This document shows positions 26,591 to 36,292 of a stretch of 64,000 nucleotides of DNA, piece after piece. Under the pieces are notes generated by a model that ran no database searches, had not been told where the DNA came from, and saw nothing but the letters and a program-made list of their open reading frames with translations. Where the stretch lies: positions 48,130 to 112,129 of the forward strand of contig NZ_VZOT01000010.1 of assembly GCF_008801935.1 (NCBI RefSeq), given 5' to 3'. How positions within the stretch are numbered: the first letter of the stretch is position 1; each line of letters begins with the position of its first letter. Origin of the DNA: Comamonas kerstersii (GTDB lineage: Bacteria > Pseudomonadota > Gammaproteobacteria > Burkholderiales > Burkholderiaceae_C). A program made the translations under genes and the position numbers.

Positions 26591-27613
26591 ATGACACGTC
26601 GTGTCAGCCTGACCCGCTATCTGGTCGAACAACAACGCGTTGACGGACGCATCCCCCCCCAGCTGCGCCTGCTGCTGGAAGTGGTGGCACGCGCCTGCAA
26701 GCGCATCAGCTTTGCCGTGAACAAGGGTGAACTGGGCGATGTCATGGGCACCGCTGGCAGTGAAAACGTTCAGGGTGAAGTGCAGAAGAAGCTGGACATC
26801 ATCGCCAACGAAACCCTGATCGAAGCCAACGAATGGGGTGGCCACCTGGCAGCCATGGCTTCGGAAGAAATGGAAGGCATCTATGTGGTGCCTAACCGCT
26901 ACCCCCAGGGCGAATACCTGCTGATGTTTGACCCACTGGATGGCTCCTCCAACATCGACATCAACATGTCGATTGGCACCATCTTCAGCGTGCTCAAAAA
27001 ACCTGATAACCACCCCGGCGTGCACGACAACGACTTCATGCAGCCTGGCACCGAGCAAGTCGCGGCAGGTTACTGCATCTACGGCCCCCAGACCACACTG
27101 GTGCTGACCGTGGGCGATGGCGTGGCCATGTTTACGCTGGACCGCGAGCAAGGCTCCTTCATTCTGATTGAAGAAAACGTCAAGATTCCTGAAGACACCA
27201 AGGAATTTGCCATCAACATGTCCAACATGCGCCACTGGGATGCCCCCGTAAAGCGCTATGTGGACGAGTGCCTGGCAGGCGAAGAAGGCCCCCGAGGCAA
27301 GAACTTCAACATGCGCTGGGTGGCAGCCATGGTGGCAGACGTACACCGCATCCTGTGCCGTGGCGGCATCTTCATGTACCCATGGGACAAGCGTGAGCCC
27401 CACAAGCCCGGCAAGCTGCGTCTGATGTACGAAGCCAACCCCATGAGCTGGCTGATTGAGCAAGCTGGCGGCATGGCCACCAACGGCCGCCAGCGCATTC
27501 TGGAAATCGAGCCCACCGAGCTGCACCAGCGCGTGAGCGTCATCCTTGGCTCCAAGAACGAAGTGGAACGCGTGACGCAATATCACCTCGAAGCGGATCA
27601 AAAAGCGCTATAA
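26591..27613 (+). CDS. fbp: Class I fructose-1,6-bisphosphatase
   Basis: The 340-residue product has FBPase metal-site motifs: [12 protein letters not shown], the [20 protein letters not shown] core and a [17 protein letters not shown] stretch. It hydrolyses fructose 1,6-bisphosphate in gluconeogenesis. ATG 26591 is preceded by AAGGAGA. An upstream in-frame start (26525) lies in the palindromic region and is unlikely. It is followed 12 bases later by tRNA-Thr and a shared terminator. Confidence 0.97.
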   Translation: MTRRVSLTRYLVEQQRVDGRIPPQLRLLLEVVARACKRISFAVNKGELGDVMGTAGSENVQGEVQKKLDIIANETLIEANEWGGHLAAMASEEMEGIYVVPNRYPQGEYLLMFDPLDGSSNIDINMSIGTIFSVLKKPDNHPGVHDNDFMQPGTEQVAAGYCIYGPQTTLVLTVGDGVAMFTLDREQGSFILIEENVKIPEDTKEFAINMSNMRHWDAPVKRYVDECLAGEEGPRGKNFNMRWVAAMVADVHRILCRGGIFMYPWDKREPHKPGKLRLMYEANPMSWLIEQAGGMATNGRQRILEIEPTELHQRVSVILGSKNEVERVTQYHLEADQKAL

Positions 27614-27625
27614 TTTTTCCTCGTT

Positions 27626-27701
27626 GCCGGTGTAGCTCAGTTGGTAGAGCAGCTCATTCGTAATGAGAAGGTCGCGTGTTCGACTCATGTCACCGGCACC
27701 A
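27626..27701 (+). tRNA. tRNA-Thr (anticodon CGT)
   Basis: The 76-nt sequence folds as a standard cloverleaf: acceptor GCCGGTG/CACCGGC, D arm GCTC/GAGC, anticodon loop TTCGTAA with CGT at 27659-27661, T loop TTCGACT and an encoded CCA end. It reads the Thr codon ACG. It lies directly after fbp. Confidence 0.96.
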
Positions 27702-27712
27702 TGAAATAAAGA

Positions 27713-27745
27713 AAAGCCTGCTACTGGAAAAGTAGCAGGCTTTTT
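27713..27745 (+). terminator. Terminator after tRNA-Thr
   Basis: The 13-bp stem AAAGCCTGCTACT/AGTAGCAGGCTTT with loop GGAAA is followed by TT. Confidence 0.95.
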
Positions 27746-27908
27746 GCATTAGTGGCTGGTGTAGCCAGGTGCACTGTATTTTTCATGGGCTACCCGTTCA
27801 TGCCCTCGTTCTGCACATCTGCAGCTTTCCCCTGCCCTTGCTGGACGCACACGCTCCTGCACTTGGGGTCAGTCATGCGTGCTTGCGATAAAGGCTAAAC
27901 TCTCTGGC

Positions 27909-27921
27909 GTTACAACATCAC
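27909..27921 (+). promoter_or_regulatory. Candidate Zur site before zur
   Basis: GTTACAACATCAC lies two bases before the chosen zur start codon. It differs at one base from GTTATAACATCAC in the TonB-receptor/CobN-like promoter, which suggests autoregulation. Confidence 0.5.
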
Positions 27922-27923
27922 TT

Positions 27924-28385
27924 ATGCAAGCAATGTCATCCACAGCAAAGACGCACCACCATGAGCTGACCAAGCACCAGTCACTCGTGCTCAACGCGCT
28001 TGCGCGTGAGGAAGCTCCGGCGAGCGCCTATACGCTGCTGGATCAGCTGCGTGGTGAAGGTCTGCGTGCTCCACAGCAGATTTACAGAGCGCTGGACAAG
28101 TTGATCGAATACGGCCTGGTGCACCGTGTAGAGAGTCTGAACTCCTATGTGGCATGTGCCCACCCCCATGATCATCAGCATGGCCTGGTCGTCTTTGCGA
28201 TTTGTGACCAGTGTGGGCATGTCAATGAGTTTCCCGACCAGACGGTGGAGCGCCGTCTGAAAAACTGGTCCAAGAGCAATGCGTTTCACATGCACACGGC
28301 GACGGTAGAAATGCATGGCACCTGTGACCAGTGCCACCAAACGGCTGCGGCAGAGCCTGAACCTGAACCGACAGCCGGGGCCTGA
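27924..28385 (+). CDS. zur: Zinc uptake regulator Zur (Fur family)
   Basis: About 153 residues from ATG 27924. The N-terminal winged helix has ASAYTLLDQLR and PQQIYRALDKLIEYGLVHRVES. The motif HRVESLNSYVAC is the Zur-type junction seen in E. coli Zur (HKVESTNSYVLC). The dimerisation domain carries two CxxC zinc sites (CDQC at CDQCGHV and CDQC at GTCDQCHQ) and a His-rich stretch HPHDHQH. Zur represses zinc-uptake genes when zinc is sufficient. It converges on the TonB-receptor gene, 24 bases apart, and is probably the regulator of that locus. Starts at 27879 or 27933 are alternatives. Confidence 0.9.
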   Translation: MQAMSSTAKTHHHELTKHQSLVLNALAREEAPASAYTLLDQLRGEGLRAPQQIYRALDKLIEYGLVHRVESLNSYVACAHPHDHQHGLVVFAICDQCGHVNEFPDQTVERRLKNWSKSNAFHMHTATVEMHGTCDQCHQTAAAEPEPEPTAGA

Positions 28386-28409
28386 GCCCTCGGCTTGCCT
28401 CTTTCGCCC

Positions 28410-30698
28410 TTAAAAATCCAGCCGCAGGCTCATTGCGGCTGTACGCCCCGGTGCGCTGTAGGCAGCCAGGCGTGGATCATTCCCTGTCAGGTGGCTCACG
28501 GTGGACCAGTCGTAATACGAGCGGTTGAACATATTGTGGATCGCCAGATGAAGCGTCACCTGCTTGCCCAGCCTCCAGTAGGCCGTGATATCTGCGGTGG
28601 CATAGCCGCTGGTTTTCAGCGGCACAGGTGCGGTGGGGCCAGTCTGCGCCAAAGCTTCATTGACACGGCGCTTACCGGCAACCAGGTTGGCGGTAAGTTC
28701 TGCGCCCCAGCGGCGGCTGCGCTCATCCCAGCGCAGACCAGCGACCAGCCGTGCGGGCTGAATGCTGTTGAGTGGCTGGTTGGTGACTTTGTCGTTACCC
28801 ACAGAAAACTGCAGCGCGCCCAGCAACTTCCAGTGGTCCTTGGCGTGCAGCCACTGCCCGATTGACAAATGCCCCTTGGCTTCAATGCCGTAGATTTCTA
28901 CTTCGCCAATGTTGCGTGACTGAAACGTGCGGATGGCCCGCGCATCGCCGCTTTGCCCTGGTGGAATGAAGGCAATCATCTGCGTCTGGATAAAGTCGGT
29001 ATAGCGGTTGTAGAAAGCCGCAACCTCATAGGAGCCGCGCTCAAACTGCCCACGCATGCCCAGCTCCAATCCCCTGCTGCGCTCAGGTTTGAGGTTGGGG
29101 TTGGGGATAAAGTCGTGAATAAAGCTGGCGACAGGCACGCGCCCTATGCGGTTGAGCTGGTCATAGGTGGGCATGCGAAAGCCCGTGACGAAGTTGGCAT
29201 AGATCACCTGCTGGGGCAGCCAACTGTAGCTCAGGCCCAGGCGCGGCGTCCATGCGGTTTTGGATTGCCCCACGGGTTTGCTGCCAGCCACATTGGCATT
29301 GGCAAACAGCGCATCGGGGTGTGGCGTAATCCGGTAAGTGTCAAAGCGCAGGCTGGGCGTGATGCGCAGGCGGTCATGCAGCAGCGCAATTTCATCCTGC
29401 ACAAAAACGCCAAGGTTTTGCACCGTGGTGTCTGGTGCGATTTTGCGCGGGTACAAGTCACCATCCACGATCTTGCTCACCACTTGACTGCCCACAGTGC
29501 GCTGCAGTGCGTCATTGCGCACCTCCAGCTTTTTGTACAGCATGTCTGCGCCCAGTACCCAGCGGTGGGTCAGTGCGCCCTGCTGGTGCTGGCCATCCAG
29601 TTGCAGGCTGCCAGACCATTGCTTTTCGCTGTGTGCCAGTGTGCTTTCGCGCAGCTGGGCAGGCTGTGCGCCCGGCGGCTGGCGTGCCTCGTCGGTGAAT
29701 TCGTTGCTGCGGCTGTGCTGCACATCAATTTGCGCAGACAGGTTTTCAAACCATGCCCCTCCGGGTGTGTAGCGATAAGCCAGCCCCAGGCGATCGCGCT
29801 GGCTGCTGTCATCGGCCGCACTGCGCGTAATGCGTGTACCACCTGCGATAGGGCCTAGCAGCGATTGCAGATAGGCGCTGTTTTCCTTGCGAAAGTGTTC
29901 TGCCGTAAGCGTCATGCTCTGGCTGCTATCTATGCCCAGCACAGACTTGAGCAACACGTTGTGCATGCGCCAATCCTGTGGGTCTGGCTGCAGTGCACTG
30001 TCAGGGTGGTTTTGCAGCTCATGCCCACGGCTGGATGAAACCGACACCAGGTTTTGCGCGGCACCCGCGCGAAATGCCAGATTGGCATTGGCCCAGCGGC
30101 TGTCATCAGCACCATCAAAGCCTGCAGATGCAGAGCCTGCCAGGTGCTGACCATCGTCCAGAAAATCCTGTGGCTCCAGCGTGCGAAACAGCACGACACC
30201 CGCCAGCGCATCGCTGCCATACAGGCTGGATGCCGGCCCTTTGAGCACTTCCACACGCGAAAGCGACCGTACATCCAGCTTTAACTGCCCATGGTTGGCG
30301 CCTGCGGCCACATAACCGCCTGGCTGGCGCACGCCATCAACCATCAAGCCCAGTCGCTGGCTGCCAATGCCACGCACTTCGATATGCGCCTCTCCACCTC
30401 GGCCACGTGGATCGCGCCCCACAGCCACGCCGGGCTCGTGGCGAAACATGGTGCGCAGATCGCTCACCAGGTCTTCCTGCAGCTGCTGGCTGTCAATCAC
30501 GGTCACCGTCGCAGGCGCCGTTAACGCTGCGGAGGGCCTGCGGGTTGCCGTAATGGTGACGGCTTCCAGGCTGGCACTGGCCTTGTCTTGTGCGCCGGGG
30601 TGCGTATGCATCTGCCCCTGTGCTTGCTGTGCCCAGGCCACTCCCATGCTGGCACATACCCCCCAGATCGCTGCTTGCAGCGCAGTCATACGAAACAT
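28410..30698 (-). CDS. TonB-dependent outer membrane receptor (haem/metal type)
   Basis: The 762-residue protein has a signal peptide (residues 1-23), a TonB-box-like EAVTITATRR at about 46-55, a plug domain (TVIDSQQLQEDLVSDLRTMF, HIEVRGIGSQRLGLMVDGVR, VEVLKGPASSLYGSDALAG) and a 22-strand-type barrel ending in a terminal Phe (SLRLDF). The sequence is closest in style to the haemoglobin/haem receptor family, but next to zur and a CobN-like operon a zinc or zinc-complex ligand is also plausible. It is divergent from the CobN-like gene, with a palindrome in the shared 78-base promoter. Confidence 0.92.
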   Translation of the reverse strand: MFRMTALQAAIWGVCASMGVAWAQQAQGQMHTHPGAQDKASASLEAVTITATRRPSAALTAPATVTVIDSQQLQEDLVSDLRTMFRHEPGVAVGRDPRGRGGEAHIEVRGIGSQRLGLMVDGVRQPGGYVAAGANHGQLKLDVRSLSRVEVLKGPASSLYGSDALAGVVLFRTLEPQDFLDDGQHLAGSASAGFDGADDSRWANANLAFRAGAAQNLVSVSSSRGHELQNHPDSALQPDPQDWRMHNVLLKSVLGIDSSQSMTLTAEHFRKENSAYLQSLLGPIAGGTRITRSAADDSSQRDRLGLAYRYTPGGAWFENLSAQIDVQHSRSNEFTDEARQPPGAQPAQLRESTLAHSEKQWSGSLQLDGQHQQGALTHRWVLGADMLYKKLEVRNDALQRTVGSQVVSKIVDGDLYPRKIAPDTTVQNLGVFVQDEIALLHDRLRITPSLRFDTYRITPHPDALFANANVAGSKPVGQSKTAWTPRLGLSYSWLPQQVIYANFVTGFRMPTYDQLNRIGRVPVASFIHDFIPNPNLKPERSRGLELGMRGQFERGSYEVAAFYNRYTDFIQTQMIAFIPPGQSGDARAIRTFQSRNIGEVEIYGIEAKGHLSIGQWLHAKDHWKLLGALQFSVGNDKVTNQPLNSIQPARLVAGLRWDERSRRWGAELTANLVAGKRRVNEALAQTGPTAPVPLKTSGYATADITAYWRLGKQVTLHLAIHNMFNRSYYDWSTVSHLTGNDPRLAAYSAPGRTAAMSLRLDF

Positions 30699-30732
30699 CT
30701 CACTTCACCTTGAACCAAATGCGAAACAAAGA

Positions 30733-30744
30733 ATGTTATAACAT
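30733..30744. promoter_or_regulatory. Candidate Zur operator in the divergent promoter
   Basis: ATGTTATAACAT is a perfect 12-bp palindrome in the 78 bases between the TonB-receptor and CobN-like start codons. It matches the half-site style of known Zur boxes (ATGTTATA). Together with its flank (GTTATAACATCAC) it recurs with one change before zur. Confidence 0.65.
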
Positions 30745-30776
30745 CACAAATTGATTTTCTGAACAGGTCAAGAAAA

Positions 30777-33700
30777 ATGACAGGAGCTTTTCGCTCACGC
30801 TTTACTGCCCGGCGCTGGCAGCGCATTGCGCTGGGCGCTTTACTGTTGCTGACATGTGCTGTGTGGCTGTGGATAGGCTGGCGCACATGGCTGGCACCCA
30901 CACGCATCGCGCTGGTGAACTACCCGGAGTTCCAGGCAGCACGCCTGGTCAAGGCCAGCCCTGATGCTTTTCATCGCATCAGCGTGTTGCCACTGCAGCG
31001 CCTGCAGCAGGTCAAGGACTATGACCTGGTGCTGGTTTTTGGCCGTGGCCTCAAGCTGGATGACACGCAGCTGCAGCATTTGCGCGAAGCTGCGCAGGCA
31101 GGCACCCCTTTGTTTGTGGATGGGGCCAGCAACCCGCAGCACGACACCCTCACCAACTTGCAGGGTGAGGATCTGGACGCCGTCTCCAGCTACCTGCACA
31201 GCGGTGGCCCTGCCAATTACGAACGCCTGCAGGCCTACGTACGCAGCATGATCGATGGCAAGCGCTTTTTTACGCAGGCCGTACAGCCTGCGCAGGAAAT
31301 GCCGCAGGATGTGTTTTTTCACCTGGGCGATGAAGCTGTCTTCGCTGATTTACCCAGCCTGGAGCAACACCTGCAACAGCAGCCCGGCTGGCAGCCACAG
31401 CGCCCACGTCTGGCATTGCTGACCAGCGTGCCCGGACCTTTCAATGCCAATCGTGACCATGTGGATGCCACCATCCGCGCATTTGAATCGCGTGGCTTTG
31501 AAGTCATTCCCATGGCAGCGGTGCGCCAGCGCCTGGCTTTTTTACAGCAGGTCCAGCCCGACGCCGTGGTCTACATGCCCCATGGGCGGCTGACGCTGGG
31601 CCAGGCCGATGAGGCCCGCCAGTGGCTGGCGCAGCGCAATATTCCGCTGTTTGCTCCCGTGAGCATCTTTGCGGAAGAGCAAGCATGGCTGGATGAGCCG
31701 CGCAGCTTTGACGGCAGCCTGCTGACCATGTCCATCACCTTGCCAGAGCTGGACGGCGCCACCACCCCCATGGCGATTGCCGCACAGTTTCGCGACAGCA
31801 CGGGTTTGCGTGTTTTCCGCGCCCTGCCCCAGCGACTGGAGCGCTTTGCCGATCTGGTGCAGCGCAGCGTGGCCCTCAAAACCATGCCCAATGCCGAGAA
31901 AAAAATGGCCATTTACTACTACAAAGGCCCCGGCCAGAGTGCGCTGACGGCAGGTGATCTGGAGGTCGTGCCCTCTTTGTACGCCCTGCTCCAGCACCTG
32001 CGTGCACAGGGCTACCGAGTGGATGGCCTGCCTGCCACTGAAGCGGAGTTTGCCCGCCTGCTGCAACAGCGCGGCCCCAATATTGGGCCCTACGCCAAGG
32101 GCGACTTTGCCCAGTTTCTGCAGCATGCAGACCCTGCACTGGTGTCTGCCACGCAATTGCAGCAATGGTGCGGCGCACGCATTGCATCAACACTGTGTGA
32201 GCAAGTCAGCCAGCAGTTTGGCCCTGCGCCCGGTAACTACCTGAGCCACCAGAACCACGTCGCCGTGGCCCGTGTGCCGCTGGGCAATGTGGTCTTGCTG
32301 CCGCAGCCCCTGTCTGGCGTGGGTGACGACAGCTTCAAAATCGTGCACGGCACCAAGCAGGCTCCGCCCTGGCCGTATGTGGCTTCGTATCTGTGGACGC
32401 ACGAAGTCTTTGGCGCCGATGTGGTCATGCACTTTGGCACCCACGGCAGCCTGGAATTCACACCCGGCAAGCAGATGGCCCTGTCAGACCACGACTGGCC
32501 CGATGCCCTGATTGGCAATGTGCCGCATCTGTACCTGTACACCATGGCCAATGTGGGTGAAGCCATGATTGCCAAACGGCGCAGCTATGCCACCACTGTT
32601 TCGCACCTGACGCCGCCACTGCGTGCTGCAGGTGCCCAATCTGCACATAAGCAGCTGGCTGATCTGCTGCTGGCATGGAGCAGCGCAGACAGTGGCGCGC
32701 TCAAGCACCAGTACGCCCAGGACATCCAGCAGCAGGCGGTGGCACTGGGCCTGCACCAGGACTTGTCCCTGACCGCCGATGCCCCGTGGAGCGAAGCACA
32801 GCTGCAGCAGCTGGCCGACCACATGGAAACCGTGACCAGCGCGAACATCACCGATGGGCTTTACACACTGGGCACGCCCTATTCGGACCGCGCGCTGGAC
32901 AGCATGGCCCAGCTGATGGGGGAAGACGCCATCCTGCACGCACTGGCAGAGCTGGACGTAGCACGCGGCAGCGTTGCACGGGCCCAGCTGGAGCACAGCG
33001 CATGGCTGGCACAGACCTACCGCCCGCGTGTGCAGGCGCTGATCGAGCTGGCCCAGCAAGGCGAGCCTGCACAAAAACTGCTGGAGCAAGTGCTGCAGCC
33101 CGGCGAGCTGCAACGCGCGCTGGACTGGGAGCACAGCCAGCACCGCCCCAGCGATGACGACCTGGTGCGCGGCTTTATCGCACTGGGCAGCCAGCGCGCA
33201 TCTGCAGCACCTGCCGCAGCCCCGGCTGTGGATGATGCCGTGCTGCGCCAGCACCTCGCCCGCGCACTGGCCGACCCTGACAAACAGGAATTTCTGCACA
33301 GCCTGCGCTCTGAGCAAAAGCTCAAGCACGCACTGCGGGCGCTGGACCCTCAGGCGCTGCAAACCGCACGCAGCATCGCCAAGGCCATTCCGGTCATGGG
33401 CAAGGCGCTGGACATCGCCACTGATGCCGATGTGCTGCCCCTGCTGCAAGTCATGCAAAGCGCGGCAGGCCGCCAGAAAGTGTTCGACTGGCTGGCCGAC
33501 CCCACGTTGCAGGCCAGCGTAGAAGCTGAACTACTGCAGGCCAGGCAGCGCGCGCAGCAGGCATGGCTGGCACAGGCCCAGCAGTATGAAGGCACGCTGG
33601 ATACGGCAGCTGCCATCACCAGTGCAGAACAGGCGCAACAGCACGTGCAGCAACTCAATCCAGCGGCCCGTGCGCAATTGCACGCTGCCTTGGCGTTCTG

Positions 33701-35591
33701 GCAAAAAACAGAGCAGCCAGCGCTTGATACATCAGCATTTCAAATACAAAATGCTTTGAAAGGCTTAGAGCATCTGCGCAAAGCGCTACAAAAAGCAGAA
33801 GATCAGCAGCAGGACAGCGAGCGCCGCTTTGCCCAGGCCGTGCTGTCGCTGCGCGCACGCCTGCAGGCCATCCCCGACTACCGCGAGCAGCTGGCCCACA
33901 GCCCTGCGCGTGAACTGGCGGCGCTGAGCAATGCGCTCTCTGGCGGTTTTACCGAGCCGTCTTCGGGGGGCGATGCCCTGGTCAACCCGCAGGCGCTGCC
34001 TACGGGCCGCAACCTCTACAGCATTGATGCGGAAAAGGCCCCATCCGAGCAGGCCTGGCGTGTGGCACGCCAGATGGTGGACCAGATGCTGGCCCAGCAC
34101 CGCGCTGCCCATGAGGGCCAGTGGCCCAGCAAAGTGGCGTTCACGCTGTGGGCGGGTGACTTCATCCACACCGAAGGCACCAGCGTGGCGCAAATCCTCT
34201 ACCTGCTGGGGGTGGAACCGGTGCGCGATGCCTTTGGCCGTGTCTCCAGTTTGCGCCTGATCGACCGTGAAGTGCTGGGCCGCCCCCGCATTGATGTGGT
34301 GGTGCAGACCTCGGGCCAGCTGCGCGATCTGGCCGCCTCACGCCTGTACCTGATCAACCAGGCCGTGGCCATGGCGGCACAGGCGCGTGAAGCGGACAAT
34401 GCCGTCGCTCAGGGCGTGCAGGCGGTGGAGCGCACCCTGAAAGAGCGCGGTGCAGCCCCGGCGCAGGCGCGCAAACTGGCCCATGTGCGCGTGTTCGGTG
34501 GCGTCAATGGCGGCTACGGCAGCGGCATCATGGACATGGTGGAAGCCGGTGACCGCTGGCAAGACCGCTCTGAAGTGGCCCAGACCTATATCGCCAACAT
34601 GGGCGCAAGCTATGGCGAAGGCGAAATCTGGGGCGACTTCCAGGCCGGTGCCTTTGAAGCCGCACTGGCGGGCACGCAGCTGGTGGTGCAACCGCTGGAG
34701 TCCAACACCTGGGGGCCGATCTCGCTGGACCACGTCTATGAGTTCATGGGCGGCCTGAATCTGGCTGTGCGTGAAGTCACCGGCGAGGAGCCGGACGCCT
34801 ACTTCAGCGACTACCGCAGCCCCAGTCGCCCCACCATGCGCGAGGCCAAGGCCGCCATTGCGGTGGAGGCACGCGCCACGGTGCTCAACCCGTCCTACAT
34901 CCAGTCGCTGACCCAAGGCGGCGCTTCTGCAGCAGAAAACCTGGCGGAAATCACCCGCAACCTCTACGGCTGGAACGTCATGAAAACCGATGCCTTTGCC
35001 CCCGAGATGTGGGATGCGCTGCACGACACCTATGTGCGTGACCGCCACCAGCTGGGCGTGCAGGCATTTTTTGAGCGCGTGAACCCCTACGCCTTGCAGG
35101 AGATGACCGCCGTCATGCTCGAAACCGCGCGCAAAGGCTACTGGCTGCCTGGCGATGAACGCCTGCAGGAGCTGAGCATGCTGCACGCCGACCTGGTAGG
35201 CCGCTTTGGCGCCAGTGGCACCGGCTTTGTGAACGACAACCGGGCGCTGCGCACCTTTATTGCGCAGCAGCTGGGCGATGAGGATGTGCGGCAGGCCTAT
35301 CAGGACGCGCTGCAGACCGCCAACACCGGGGTCAGCGTGAACACCGACAAGGCACTGGTCCTGCAAAAAACCAACGATGGCCCCCTGGGCAATCCCGCCC
35401 AGCCTGCTGCCAGCAGCGATGCAGCGCAGGCACAGCCCACCAATAAGGCGCAGCAGCCCAATAAGGATGAGCAAACCACGCTGAGCCTGCGCCCCAGCGG
35501 TGCTCTGCTGGCTGTGCTGACGGGCGTGGTGCTGGCACTGGGCGCACTGGTGTGGTGGCTGCGCCGCCGCCATGCAGGGGTTGGCGCATGA
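30777..35591 (+). CDS. Giant membrane-anchored CobN/HmuS-like chelatase-type protein
   Basis: The 1604-residue protein is homologous to CobN/BchH large chelatase subunits: FGTHGSLEFTPGKQMALSD, GNVPHLYLYTMANVGEAMIAKRR, a second half with RVFGGVNGGYGSGIMDMVEAG and SNTWGPISLDHVYEFMGG, and NLYGWNVMKTDAF. Unlike aerobic CobN (about 1270 residues) it has a membrane helix near the N-terminus (residues 20-40) and another at the C-terminus (about 1573-1594). The bulk is probably periplasmic. It also has an extra helical insertion around residues 900-1090. No cobST or other cob genes are near. Neighbours match HmuS loci, where the protein is proposed to remove metal from tetrapyrroles. Metal release from a zinc- or haem-type complex is inference. 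Confidence 0.85.
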   Translation: MTGAFRSRFTARRWQRIALGALLLLTCAVWLWIGWRTWLAPTRIALVNYPEFQAARLVKASPDAFHRISVLPLQRLQQVKDYDLVLVFGRGLKLDDTQLQHLREAAQAGTPLFVDGASNPQHDTLTNLQGEDLDAVSSYLHSGGPANYERLQAYVRSMIDGKRFFTQAVQPAQEMPQDVFFHLGDEAVFADLPSLEQHLQQQPGWQPQRPRLALLTSVPGPFNANRDHVDATIRAFESRGFEVIPMAAVRQRLAFLQQVQPDAVVYMPHGRLTLGQADEARQWLAQRNIPLFAPVSIFAEEQAWLDEPRSFDGSLLTMSITLPELDGATTPMAIAAQFRDSTGLRVFRALPQRLERFADLVQRSVALKTMPNAEKKMAIYYYKGPGQSALTAGDLEVVPSLYALLQHLRAQGYRVDGLPATEAEFARLLQQRGPNIGPYAKGDFAQFLQHADPALVSATQLQQWCGARIASTLCEQVSQQFGPAPGNYLSHQNHVAVARVPLGNVVLLPQPLSGVGDDSFKIVHGTKQAPPWPYVASYLWTHEVFGADVVMHFGTHGSLEFTPGKQMALSDHDWPDALIGNVPHLYLYTMANVGEAMIAKRRSYATTVSHLTPPLRAAGAQSAHKQLADLLLAWSSADSGALKHQYAQDIQQQAVALGLHQDLSLTADAPWSEAQLQQLADHMETVTSANITDGLYTLGTPYSDRALDSMAQLMGEDAILHALAELDVARGSVARAQLEHSAWLAQTYRPRVQALIELAQQGEPAQKLLEQVLQPGELQRALDWEHSQHRPSDDDLVRGFIALGSQRASAAPAAAPAVDDAVLRQHLARALADPDKQEFLHSLRSEQKLKHALRALDPQALQTARSIAKAIPVMGKALDIATDADVLPLLQVMQSAAGRQKVFDWLADPTLQASVEAELLQARQRAQQAWLAQAQQYEGTLDTAAAITSAEQAQQHVQQLNPAARAQLHAALAFWQKTEQPALDTSAFQIQNALKGLEHLRKALQKAEDQQQDSERRFAQAVLSLRARLQAIPDYREQLAHSPARELAALSNALSGGFTEPSSGGDALVNPQALPTGRNLYSIDAEKAPSEQAWRVARQMVDQMLAQHRAAHEGQWPSKVAFTLWAGDFIHTEGTSVAQILYLLGVEPVRDAFGRVSSLRLIDREVLGRPRIDVVVQTSGQLRDLAASRLYLINQAVAMAAQAREADNAVAQGVQAVERTLKERGAAPAQARKLAHVRVFGGVNGGYGSGIMDMVEAGDRWQDRSEVAQTYIANMGASYGEGEIWGDFQAGAFEAALAGTQLVVQPLESNTWGPISLDHVYEFMGGLNLAVREVTGEEPDAYFSDYRSPSRPTMREAKAAIAVEARATVLNPSYIQSLTQGGASAAENLAEITRNLYGWNVMKTDAFAPEMWDALHDTYVRDRHQLGVQAFFERVNPYALQEMTAVMLETARKGYWLPGDERLQELSMLHADLVGRFGASGTGFVNDNRALRTFIAQQLGDEDVRQAYQDALQTANTGVSVNTDKALVLQKTNDGPLGNPAQPAASSDAAQAQPTNKAQQPNKDEQTTLSLRPSGALLAVLTGVVLALGALVWWLRRRHAGVGA
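33703..33765. repeat. Dispersed repeat copy inside the CobN-like reading frame
   Basis: AAAAAACAGAGCAGCCAGCG followed by CTTGATACATCAGCATTTCA and AATGCTTTGAAA matches the left arm and centre of the other copies. It is read in frame as codons ~976-996 without a stop, and its right arm has decayed. Confidence 0.7.
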
Positions 35592-36244
35592 GTGTCGATG
35601 CCACCTTGCTGCTCCTGCTGGCCGTCTGCTGCTGGGTGCTGCTCTCCTTACAGGCCAGTCAGTGGCCGCGCTGGCTGCAGCTGGCTGCGCCGCTGGCACT
35701 CGTAGCCCTGCTGCTGGCTACGGGCGATCTGGCCAGCCACACCAGCATGGCCAGCATCCTGCAATGGGCGGCCAACCCGCAGCGTCGCCAGGATCTGGCC
35801 GCCCTCATGCTGGCCGAAGCCCTGCTCTACGGCTGCCAGGCCATATGCGGCGCGCAGGGCCAAAGTAACTGGTGGTGGCGCTTGCTCAGCTGGCTGCCCC
35901 TGCCCTCGGCCGTGCTGATGCTGTTTTTTGCGCAGGTGGGCGTGATGCTGCTGGTCGATGGCTGGGACTACCAGCAGCTGGGCTGGCTGTGCGCCCTCAG
36001 CTTTGCACTGGTGCTGGCTGCCATCAGCGCGCTGCTGCACTGGGCCTTGCCGGAGATGAGCGTGCGCCATGTGCTGCGCGTGGGTCTGCATGGTGTGCAG
36101 GTGCTGGCTGCCTTGTGGCTGGCGCGTCCGGCGCTGCCCCCCAGCGTTGATCCGGTGCCGCTGTGGGGCGAACGGCTGGCCGCAACGGCCTGCGTGGTGC
36201 TGGCACTGGCCGCTGTGGGCTGGTGGTGGCAGCGCCGCCGCTGA
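35588..36244 (+). CDS. Polytopic membrane protein of the CobN-like operon (HmuT position)
   Basis: The 218-residue product has about six hydrophobic helices (for example LLLLLAVCCWVLLSL at residues 6-20 and AVLMLFFAQVGVMLLVDGW near 108-126). Its start codon overlaps the CobN-like stop (ATGA at 35588-35591), so translation is coupled. It has no recognisable family by eye. Its place between the CobN-like and the TolQ/ExbB-like gene corresponds to HmuT in the HmuRSTUV operon of Porphyromonas. A role in anchoring or energising the CobN-like protein is inference. Confidence 0.7.
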   Translation: MSVDATLLLLLAVCCWVLLSLQASQWPRWLQLAAPLALVALLLATGDLASHTSMASILQWAANPQRRQDLAALMLAEALLYGCQAICGAQGQSNWWWRLLSWLPLPSAVLMLFFAQVGVMLLVDGWDYQQLGWLCALSFALVLAAISALLHWALPEMSVRHVLRVGLHGVQVLAALWLARPALPPSVDPVPLWGERLAATACVVLALAAVGWWWQRRR

Positions 36245-36292
36245 TGCGGCTTTTCTCTCTGAATACACAACTCTCTCTGACACACAAGTTTT

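Noticed and set aside
30777..35591. CobN-like gene as part of aerobic cobalamin synthesis
   Set aside because: No cobS, cobT or other cob genes nearby; membrane anchors and HmuSTUV-type neighbours fit a transport-linked role better.
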